Positions 1-5,297 of a DNA stretch of 5,297 bases are shown here, piece after piece. A model generated the notes under the pieces. It worked only from the letters and a program-made list of their open reading frames with translations. It ran no database searches and had not been told where the DNA came from. Source of the DNA: Sphingomonas bacterium (GTDB taxonomy: Bacteria; Pseudomonadota; Alphaproteobacteria; Sphingomonadales; Sphingomonadaceae); NCBI GenBank assembly GCA_026785645.1, contig JAJAZM010000065.1:1-5297 (forward strand), written 5' to 3'. Each line of letters opens with the position of its first letter. Position 1 is the first letter of the stretch. A program made the translations under genes and the position numbers.

Positions 1-704
1 ACCGTCTCGCCCGACTGGAAATTGAGGTCCCATCGCCGCTCGCCGATCCAGGTCGCCGATTCAAGCTGGGGCCGCAACGTCGGCACCCCGACGAGCAGCT
101 GGTTGAGCTGGTTGCTATGGGCATTGGCCCCGGGCCCGACCAATAAGGGCAAATCGGGCATGTCGCTGACCTTGACCCGGTCGAGCACCACGCCCTCGCT
201 GTCGATCAGCGACAGCCGGGTCTCGTCCTGCCACAGAGCGGCGGGCTCGCGCTCGACGATGTCGATCACCAACGTATCGGGCAGGCGCCGCGAGACGCGC
301 GCATCCTTGACCCAGCCGTAGCGCAGCAATTTCTGGCGGATCGTGGCGACATCGACCAGCGGCATCGCCATGCTCTTCTGGTCGAGCGCGATCTGGAACA
401 CCGGGCCACTGTCCATCCGCTGGACCCCGGTGACATCGACGCTGCGCACGCGGAAACCCGCCTCGCCCATCGCCTCGCCAAGTCCCGCGCCGACCTTGGC
501 CGGAACCTCGAGCGCGACCAGTGCGACCCCGACCACCGCGACCGCGAACAGTCCGAACATCCATCGCGCCAGCCGGTTGGCACCGTCCTGCTCGACCGGC
601 AGCCGCGCCACCAGCCGCTTGGGCACATTGACCCTGGATCCGCCCTTCTTCGCGCGCGGCCGTGCCTTGCCGGGCGATCCGCGGCGGACCCGGGCGCTGC
701 TCAT
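1..704 (-). CDS. ftsQ: Cell division protein FtsQ, 5' part (runs off the left edge)
   Basis: FtsQ is a bitopic inner-membrane divisome protein that connects early and late division proteins, chiefly through FtsB/FtsL. The window holds 234 codons from ATG at 704-702, with no stop before the edge. Seen: a basic, Arg/Lys-rich cytoplasmic N-terminus (about residues 1-47); one hydrophobic transmembrane segment (about 48-66, MFGLFAVAVVGVALVAL); a POTRA domain (about 83-152) containing YGWVKDARVSRRLPDTL at 129-145; then the FtsQ beta domain with EREPAALWQ (151-159), LPLLVGPGAN (185-194) and RRWDLNF near the edge. These match the alphaproteobacterial FtsQ pattern. Full-length relatives are roughly 300 residues, so perhaps the last 60-70 are missing. 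The start overlaps the ddl stop as ATGA. A GGGGAG at 721-716, 11 bases upstream and inside ddl, could act as the ribosome binding site. ftsA and ftsZ would be expected next, outside the window. Confidence 0.95.
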   Translation of the reverse strand, partial: MSSARVRRGSPGKARPRAKKGGSRVNVPKRLVARLPVEQDGANRLARWMFGLFAVAVVGVALVALEVPAKVGAGLGEAMGEAGFRVRSVDVTGVQRMDSGPVFQIALDQKSMAMPLVDVATIRQKLLRYGWVKDARVSRRLPDTLVIDIVEREPAALWQDETRLSLIDSEGVVLDRVKVSDMPDLPLLVGPGANAHSNQLNQLLVGVPTLRPQLESATWIGERRWDLNFQSGET

Positions 705-1642
705 GGCGCGCTACGCTCCCCGAGCGCGTCCGCAATCAGCCGCTCGACCAGATCGCCATAGTCAATCCCGCGCTGCCGCGCCTGCTCGGGCACCAGGCTC
801 AACGGTGTCATCCCCGGTTGGGTGTTGATCTCGAGCAAATAGATCCCCGCTTCGCCAAGCTCATCGTCCCAGCGGAAATCCGATCGCGACGCCCCCTTGC
901 AGCCCAGCAGCCGGTGCGCCGCAAGCGCCATGTCCAGCATTGCCTTGGCAATCGCCGTTGGCACCTCGGCGGGGCAGACATGCTCGGTCAGCCCGTCGGT
1001 ATATTTGGCATCGAAATCGTAGAATCCGGCCTTGGGCTTCAATTCGGTGACGCACATCGCCTCGTCGATCAGCACCGCCACGGTCAGCTCGCGCCCGCGA
1101 ATGAACGGCTCGGCCAGCAATCGCTCGAATTGTTGCCACGGCCCGACCGCCTTGGCGCTGATCGGGTGGCCGTAATTGCTGTCGTCGGTGACGATCGCCA
1201 CCCCGACCGATGATCCTTCGTTGACCGGCTTCAGGACATAGGGCCGCGCCATCGGATCGCCTTCGTAGAGCGAGGCGCTATCGACCATCTTGCCGGTCGG
1301 CATGCGAATTCCGTGCGGCACCAGCACCGCCTTGGTCAATTCCTTGTCGATCGCGATCGCCGACGTGGTGCAGCCCGAATGGGTGTAGGGGATCTGCATC
1401 AAATCGAGCATGCCCTGCACCGTCCCATCCTCGCCCGGCGTCCCGTGAAGCGCGTTGAACACCACGTCGGGGCGAAGCGCGGTCAGCACCGCGCCGACGT
1501 TGCGGTCCATGTCCACTGCAGTGACCTTGCTCCAGCCGCGCTCGCCAAGCGCCGTGACCACGCCCTTGCCGCTCATCAGCGACACTTCGCGCTCGGCCGA
1601 CCAGCCGCCCATCAGCACCGCGACGTGCATGTCCTTGTTCAC
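701..1642 (-). CDS. ddl: D-alanine--D-alanine ligase
   Basis: This cytoplasmic ATP-grasp enzyme joins two D-alanines to make the dipeptide that MurF adds to the muropeptide. It has 313 residues from GTG, a normal DdlB length. Counterparts of the E. coli DdlB catalytic and metal residues are visible: Glu17 in GGWSAEREVSLMSG, Ser144/145 in KPVNEGSSVGV, Tyr214 in DFDAKYTDG, Arg253 and Asp255 in SRSDFRW, and Glu271 and Asn273 in YLLEINTQPGMT. The Tyr in the omega-loop motif fits a D-Ala-D-Ala rather than a D-Ala-D-Lac ligase. Three starts are possible. I chose GTG at 1642-1640 because it makes a GTGA overlap with the murB stop and has GGAG seven bases upstream. ATG at 1630 has only AAGG two bases away. 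ATG at 1672 would overlap murB by 34 bases and adds ten residues not typical of the family. The 3' end overlaps ftsQ by ATGA. Confidence 0.96.
   Translation of the reverse strand: MNKDMHVAVLMGGWSAEREVSLMSGKGVVTALGERGWSKVTAVDMDRNVGAVLTALRPDVVFNALHGTPGEDGTVQGMLDLMQIPYTHSGCTTSAIAIDKELTKAVLVPHGIRMPTGKMVDSASLYEGDPMARPYVLKPVNEGSSVGVAIVTDDSNYGHPISAKAVGPWQQFERLLAEPFIRGRELTVAVLIDEAMCVTELKPKAGFYDFDAKYTDGLTEHVCPAEVPTAIAKAMLDMALAAHRLLGCKGASRSDFRWDDELGEAGIYLLEINTQPGMTPLSLVPEQARQRGIDYGDLVERLIADALGERSAP
716..721 (-). promoter_or_regulatory. Probable ribosome binding site for ftsQ
   Basis: GGGGAG on the minus strand lies inside the ddl codons for Gly-Glu, 11 bases before the ftsQ ATG at 704. The spacing is a little long but usable. 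It may let ftsQ be initiated partly independently of the ATGA coupling with ddl. Confidence 0.4.
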
Positions 1643-2571
1643 AGATCGACTCCGACTCGCTGGATTTCCCATTCCAGCATGATGTTGGTTTTGGCGTGCA
1701 CCCGGCGCCGCACTTCCTCGCCGAGTTCCTCGATCTCGCTACTGGTCGCATCGCCCAGGTTCAAAAGGAAATTGCAATGCTTTTCCGAAACTTGCGCCTG
1801 CCCGTGCATCAGTCCGCGGCACCCCGCGGCGTCGATCAGCGCCCACGCCTTGTGACCCGCCGGATTCTTGAAGGTCGATCCCCCAGTGCGGCTCCGCAGC
1901 GGCTGCGTCGCCTCGCGTGATTGCGCGATGCGGTCCATCTCGGCCTGGATTGCCGCCGGATCCCCCGCCATTCCGCGAAACGTCGCGCTGACCACGATTG
2001 CCTGGGGCGGAAGTTCGCTGTGGCGATAGGTATAGCCGAGCTCGTCGAGCGCCATCGTCCGCACTTCGCCCGATCGAAGTACCACCTCGCACTCGATCAA
2101 TATGTTCCTGACCTCGCGGCCATAGGCCCCGCCGTTCATCCGCACGAACCCGCCGACCGTGCCCGGAATCGAGCGCAAGAATTCGACTCCCGCGATCCCC
2201 GCATCGCGCGCGGTCGAGGAAACCAATATGCCCGATGCACCGCCGCCGCACTTCAGCGTCACCTCGTCCACCGCCTCGACCTTGGCCAGCGCCTTGCCCA
2301 GCCGAACCACCACCCCCGGCACCCCGCCATCGCGGACGATGAGGTTGGAGCCCAGCCCGAGCGCCATCACCGAAACCTGGGGATCGAGCGCATCGAGATA
2401 CGCCATCAGATCGTCGCGGTCGGCAGGTTCGAACAACGTCTCCGCCGCCCCGCCCGACTTGAACCAAACCAACGGCGCGAGCGGGGCGTTGGGCTTGATC
2501 TTCCCCCGCACACCATTTGTCCCGAGCGTAGTCGAGGGACCAACGGAGATGGTGGGCGAAGCCCCGCTCAT
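1639..2571 (-). CDS. murB: UDP-N-acetylenolpyruvoylglucosamine reductase MurB (type II)
   Basis: This cytoplasmic FAD flavoenzyme uses NADPH to reduce UDP-GlcNAc-enolpyruvate to UDP-MurNAc. It has 310 residues from ATG at 2571. Seen: the start of the FAD-binding domain at LAPLVWFKSGG (31-41); LGLGSNLIVRDGGVPG (71-86); SIPGTVGGFVRMNGGAYGRE (134-153); Arg183 in GYTYRHS, matching E. coli Arg159; proton donor Ser232 in GGSTFKNP; VSEKHCNF (261-268); and Glu302 in LEWEIQRVG near the C-terminus, matching E. coli Glu325. The Tyr190 loop of E. coli-type (type I) MurB is absent, so this is type II. The ATG overlaps the murC stop as ATGA. The upstream ribosome site is weak (GAAGAAGAA), so initiation probably depends on coupling to murC. 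Residues 1-20 are not family-like and include a segment encoded by a palindromic repeat. Recognisable MurB sequence begins near VRGKIKPNAPLAPL (21-34). A GTG at 2511-2509 is an alternative start. Confidence 0.96.
   Translation of the reverse strand: MSGASPTISVGPSTTLGTNGVRGKIKPNAPLAPLVWFKSGGAAETLFEPADRDDLMAYLDALDPQVSVMALGLGSNLIVRDGGVPGVVVRLGKALAKVEAVDEVTLKCGGGASGILVSSTARDAGIAGVEFLRSIPGTVGGFVRMNGGAYGREVRNILIECEVVLRSGEVRTMALDELGYTYRHSELPPQAIVVSATFRGMAGDPAAIQAEMDRIAQSREATQPLRSRTGGSTFKNPAGHKAWALIDAAGCRGLMHGQAQVSEKHCNFLLNLGDATSSEIEELGEEVRRRVHAKTNIMLEWEIQRVGVDL
1650..1653 (-). promoter_or_regulatory. Ribosome binding site that decides the ddl GTG start
   Basis: GGAG on the minus strand lies seven bases before the GTG at 1642-1640 and inside the last codons of murB. 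It is the only well-spaced Shine-Dalgarno match among the three candidate ddl starts. It favours a GTG start and a GTGA stop/start overlap with murB. Confidence 0.6.
2513..2540 (-). repeat. Short imperfect palindromic repeat inside the murB N-terminal coding region
   Basis: Read on the minus strand, positions 2540-2519 form a 22-base imperfect palindrome with perfect outer arms GTCCC and GGGAC. The middle is TCGACTACGCTC and can fold only partly. ACAAATGG follows, down to 2513. From memory, short elements of the form CCCTCGACTACGCTCGGGAC followed by a GAACGG-like tail are widespread in sphingomonad genomes, mostly between genes; I could not check this. Here the element is in frame in murB and encodes GPSTTLGTNG (residues 11-20). 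No second copy was seen in the window. It could also fold in the mRNA close to the murB start. Confidence 0.6.
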
Positions 2572-3983
2572 TTCTTCTTCGCCCGCGCCTTGCCGATCCC
2601 GTCGGCCAGCCCCGCCGCCCATTTGGTGATGTCGCCCGCGCCCATGCACACCACGATGTCGCCCTCGGCGGCAACGTCGCGCAGATTGCCGGCCAGATCG
2701 GCGGCATTGTCGACCGGCTTGACCATCCGGTGACCGTGGTGCCGCAGCCCGTCGGCCAGCGCATGCGCATCGATCCCCTCGATCGGCTGCTCGCCCGCCG
2801 GATAGACCGGCGCAACATAGACGATGTCGGCATCGTTGAAGGCGTTCTGGAAATCTACCATCAGGTCGCGCAATCGGGAGTATCGATGCGGCTGGACGAC
2901 GGCGATCACCCGTCCCGTCCCGGCTTCGCGTGCTGCCGACAGCACCGCTCGGATTTCGACCGGGTGATGCGCATAATCGTCGATTATTGTTGCGCCATCG
3001 ACCTCGCCAACCTTGGAGAAGCGCCGCTTGACCCCGCCGAACTTGACGAAGCCCTTGGCGATCGTCGCATCGTCCATCCCGAGCTCGAGCCCGACCGCGA
3101 TCGCCGCCAGCGCGTTCGACACATTATGCTTGCCCGGCATCGGCAGGAAGATTTCGCCGATCGTCCGTTTGCTGTCGTCGCGTCCGCGAACCACCGCGTC
3201 GAACCGGCTTCCGCCATTCTCGCTTCGGACATTTTCGGCGCGCAGATCGGCCAGCGCGGAGAAACCGTAGGTCACCACCCGCCGGTCGCGGATTCGCCCC
3301 AGCACCGACTGCACTTCGGCATGGTCGATGTTCATCACCGCAAGGCCGTAAAACGGCACATTCTCGACGAATTCGACGAATGCATTCTTGGCGTTGTCGA
3401 AGGTGCCGTAATGGTCGAGATGTTCGGGATCGATGTTGGTGACGACCGCGATCGTCCCGTCGAGCCGAAGGAAGCTGCCGTCGCTCTCGTCGGCCTCGAC
3501 CACCATCCAGTCGGACTTGCCGAGCCGCGCATTCGATCCATAGCCGTTGATGATCCCGCCGTTGATCACCGTCGGGTCGACCCCACCGGCATCGAGCATG
3601 CAGGCGATCATCGACGTCGTCGTCGTCTTGCCGTGGGTTCCGGCGACCGCAATCGTCGATTGCATCCGCATCAGTTCGGCCAGCATTTCGGCGCGGCGCA
3701 CGCGCGGCAGCCGGCGCTCGACCGCCGCGGCGACTTCGGGATTGTCGGCCCGGATCGCGGTCGAGCAGACCACCACTGCGGCGTCGCCAAGGTTGTCCGC
3801 CGAATGGCCGATCATCACCGGAATGCCCACCTTGCGAAGCCCTTCGATGACGGCATTTTCGGCAATGTCCGACCCTTGGACGGTATAGCCCAATTGATGC
3901 ATCACCTCGGCGATCCCCGACATGCCGATCCCGCCGATGCCGACGAAATGGATCGTCCCCATTTCGGTGCCGAACGCCTTCAT
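2568..3983 (-). CDS. murC: UDP-N-acetylmuramate--L-alanine ligase MurC
   Basis: MurC is the cytoplasmic ATP-dependent ligase that adds L-alanine, the first stem-peptide residue, to UDP-MurNAc. It has 471 residues, usual for the family. Seen: the N-terminal UDP-binding Rossmann motif HFVGIGGIGMSGIAEVMHQLG (starting at residue 12, with GIGGIG at 15-20); the ATP P-loop AGTHGKTTTTS at 114-124, with Lys120 as the Walker Lys; VVEADESDGSFL (161-172) and TNIDPEHLDHYG (182-193), the Mur-ligase metal and catalytic region; GKHNVSNALAA (284-294); and the C-terminal domain with IIDDYAHHPVEI (333-344) and QPHRYSRLRDL (364-374). The start ATG at 3983 overlaps the murG stop as ATGA and has GGGA eight bases upstream. 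A second ATG at 3962 (residue 8) would also keep the Rossmann fold, but has no clear ribosome site. The protein ends in a basic tail, KARAKKK, whose purine-rich codons lie just upstream of the murB ATG. Confidence 0.97.
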   Translation of the reverse strand: MKAFGTEMGTIHFVGIGGIGMSGIAEVMHQLGYTVQGSDIAENAVIEGLRKVGIPVMIGHSADNLGDAAVVVCSTAIRADNPEVAAAVERRLPRVRRAEMLAELMRMQSTIAVAGTHGKTTTTSMIACMLDAGGVDPTVINGGIINGYGSNARLGKSDWMVVEADESDGSFLRLDGTIAVVTNIDPEHLDHYGTFDNAKNAFVEFVENVPFYGLAVMNIDHAEVQSVLGRIRDRRVVTYGFSALADLRAENVRSENGGSRFDAVVRGRDDSKRTIGEIFLPMPGKHNVSNALAAIAVGLELGMDDATIAKGFVKFGGVKRRFSKVGEVDGATIIDDYAHHPVEIRAVLSAAREAGTGRVIAVVQPHRYSRLRDLMVDFQNAFNDADIVYVAPVYPAGEQPIEGIDAHALADGLRHHGHRMVKPVDNAADLAGNLRDVAAEGDIVVCMGAGDITKWAAGLADGIGKARAKKK

Positions 3984-5134
3984 GCCGGGATTCCCATGGC
4001 CATTGCGGGCGCCTTGTTGGTGGTTGCCGGCCCGACCATCACCGGGCTTGCGCCGCCCGCGATCCGCTCGACCAGGTCGGCCAGATCGCTCGCCGCATTG
4101 GGCCGACCGACCGACAGCGACCGCGCCGCGGCATTGGCCAGCGCCTGGGGATCGTGCGCCAGGGCCTCGATCTGCTGCGCCAGCAGCTCGGGGGTAAAGT
4201 CGTCCTGCGCGATCATCCGCGCGCCCCCCGCCTTGGCCATTTCGCGCGCATTGGCGGTCTGGTGGTCGTCGGTCGCGCTTGGCAGCGGGACCAGGATGGC
4301 GGGGCGCCCGGCGGCTGTCAGCTCGGCGATGGTCGATGCACCCGCGCGCGCGATGACCATATGCGCTTCTGCCAATTTCGCTGGCATATCAGTGATATAG
4401 GTCATCAGCTCGGCGGGGATCTTAAGCTCGGCATATGATGCTCGCACCGTGACTACATCGTCCGGCCGGCATTGCTGCACGACCTGCAACCGGTGCCGGA
4501 TCGACGGCTCCAGCTTGCCCAGTCCGGCCGGAACAATCGTCCCCAATATGCTCGCCCCCTGGCTCCCGCCGGTGATCAATATCTTGAGCGGCGCCACCTC
4601 GTCGAACGGCGGCAGCGGTGCTTCGCCCAGCCGCTTCACGCTCTCGCGCACCGGATTGCCGACCAGCACGACCTTGCTTTTGTGTGCCGCTTTCAGCCGC
4701 TCGATCTCGGGATAGGCCGTCGCAATCGCCTCGGCTTCCCCCGCAAGCAAGCGATTGACCCGCCCGAGCACGGCATTCTGCTCATGCAGGATCGTCGGAA
4801 TGTTCGACGCGTTCGCCGCGAGCAGCGCCGGGAAGGCCGGATAGCCGCCAAAGCCGACCACCGCGTCGGGCCGGAATTCCTTGTACAGCGCGCGCGCCTG
4901 CCGCCGTCCCCGGATCACCGCGCCGAGCGCTTTCAGCCAGCCGATCGGCCCGCCGCCAAGCCGTCCCGCGGGAAGGATATGCACCGGCACGCCGTCGAAC
5001 AGCCCGGGGATGCGCGCCCCGCGATCGTCGGTGATCAGCGCCACGCCGATCCCCCGGCTGGTCAGTTCGGCGGCCAGCGCGTGGGCTGGCACCATATGCC
5101 CGCCAGTGCCGCCGGCGGCGAGAATGATGTTCAT
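3980..5134 (-). CDS. murG: Lipid II synthase MurG (GlcNAc transferase)
   Basis: MurG is a GT-B fold glycosyltransferase family 28 enzyme, peripheral on the inner face of the cytoplasmic membrane. It transfers GlcNAc from UDP-GlcNAc to undecaprenyl-PP-MurNAc-pentapeptide (lipid I) to give lipid II. It has 384 residues from ATG at 5134. Seen: the first glycine loop AAGGTGGHMVPAHALA (6-21); the second, GFGGYPAFPALL (94-105); HEQNAVLGRVNRLL (117-130); the C-domain glycine loop ITGGSQGAS (187-195); and the UDP-GlcNAc site RAGASTIAEL (263-272) with VPLPSATDDHQTANA (282-296), the alphaproteobacterial form of the HQ..NA signature. About 25 residues after the last conserved helix (LADLVERIAGG) form an Ala/Pro/Met-rich tail. 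An in-frame ATG at 5182 is rejected as the start because it adds 16 non-family residues inside ftsW. The chosen ATG overlaps the ftsW stop as ATGA. There is no strong ribosome binding site, so coupling to ftsW is likely. Confidence 0.97.
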   Translation of the reverse strand: MNIILAAGGTGGHMVPAHALAAELTSRGIGVALITDDRGARIPGLFDGVPVHILPAGRLGGGPIGWLKALGAVIRGRRQARALYKEFRPDAVVGFGGYPAFPALLAANASNIPTILHEQNAVLGRVNRLLAGEAEAIATAYPEIERLKAAHKSKVVLVGNPVRESVKRLGEAPLPPFDEVAPLKILITGGSQGASILGTIVPAGLGKLEPSIRHRLQVVQQCRPDDVVTVRASYAELKIPAELMTYITDMPAKLAEAHMVIARAGASTIAELTAAGRPAILVPLPSATDDHQTANAREMAKAGGARMIAQDDFTPELLAQQIEALAHDPQALANAAARSLSVGRPNAASDLADLVERIAGGASPVMVGPATTNKAPAMAMGIPA

Positions 5135-5297
5135 TTCTTGGGTTGCATCCTGGGCTGCACTTTGACGGGCTCCCCGCTCCATTTCACGACGTAGGGCGAG
5201 CGCGTGAGATAGGGGTTTCGCCGCGTGAAGGCGAGCAGCAATCCCATCGCGATCGACAGCGCCAGCATCGAGCTTCCGCCATAGCTGATGAACGGCA
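5131..5297 (-). CDS. ftsW: Septal peptidoglycan polymerase FtsW, C-terminal end (runs off the right edge)
   Basis: Only the last 54 codons plus the stop are present. FtsW is a polytopic SEDS-family glycosyltransferase that polymerises lipid II at the septum with its partner PBP3 (FtsI). Seen: the SEDS signature PFISYGGSSMLAL at the start of the fragment, then the rest of the last transmembrane helix (SIAMGLLLAFT), then a positively charged cytoplasmic tail beginning RRNPYLTRSPYVVKW and ending in PRMQPKK. The related RodA shares the SYGGSS motif, but the position directly before murG in the dcw cluster points to FtsW. The TGA stop at 5133-5131 overlaps the murG ATG. The reading frame is open to the window edge. 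Confidence 0.93.
   Translation of the reverse strand, partial: PFISYGGSSMLALSIAMGLLLAFTRRNPYLTRSPYVVKWSGEPVKVQPRMQPKK

Noticed and set aside
115..735. A 206-codon minus-strand frame overlapping ftsQ
   Set aside because: It is a shifted frame of ftsQ and the ddl end, Arg/Gly-rich without motifs. The true ftsQ frame starts at 704, shows TM, POTRA and FtsQ motifs, and is open to the window edge.
2519..2540. The murB palindrome read as a rho-independent terminator
   Set aside because: It has only five perfect outer base pairs, a mismatched interior and no T-tract on either side, and it lies inside coding sequence of an operon that continues.
1739..2833. A 364-codon minus-strand frame across the murC/murB junction
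   Set aside because: It is out of frame with both murC and murB, which have full sets of catalytic motifs. The translation is Arg/Gly-rich low-complexity sequence.
2730..4400. A 556-codon open frame on the plus strand, antisense to murC and the 3' part of murG
   Set aside because: It lies entirely opposite two unmistakable conserved genes. Its translation is His/Arg/Asp-rich with no recognisable domain, as expected from the shadow of GC-rich codons.
4472..5194. A 240-codon plus-strand frame antisense to murG
   Set aside because: It is opposite conserved murG codons, has no family resemblance and no convincing ribosome site.
1..5297. A hidden accessory system, insertion sequence, CRISPR array or RNA gene
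   Set aside because: The window is filled by six collinear core genes in canonical order with no gaps. I saw no direct-repeat array, transposase motif or tRNA-like sequence on either strand.

Overview
The window is one continuous stretch of the division and cell wall (dcw) cluster. Every gene is on the minus strand, so transcription runs from high to low coordinates. In that order the genes are ftsW (3' end only), murG, murC, murB, ddl and ftsQ (5' part only). Almost every base is coding. No stretch over 300 bases lacks a gene, and I see no RNA gene, mobile element, CRISPR array, terminator or recognisable promoter.

The base composition is GC-rich. The gene order ftsW-murG-murC-murB-ddl-ftsQ, with a type II (no Tyr-loop) MurB and close protein similarity as far as I can recall, points to an alphaproteobacterium, most likely a sphingomonad (Sphingomonas or a relative). 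A short imperfect palindrome resembling repeats I remember from sphingomonad genomes supports this, but I could not check it against a database.

The enzymes act in the cytoplasmic and membrane steps of peptidoglycan precursor synthesis. MurB completes UDP-MurNAc, MurC adds L-Ala to it, Ddl makes the D-Ala-D-Ala dipeptide used later by MurF, and MurG adds GlcNAc to lipid I to give lipid II. FtsW is the SEDS-family septal glycan polymerase that uses lipid II. FtsQ is the bitopic divisome protein that links early and late division proteins.

Two things stand out. First, all five gene junctions are 4-base start/stop overlaps (four ATGA, one GTGA), so the whole run looks translationally coupled. 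Second, the palindromic repeat sits in frame inside the first 21 codons of murB and appears to have added a non-conserved N-terminal segment to an essential enzyme. I found no sign of a previously undescribed system; this is an ordinary core-genome region with one curious insertion.
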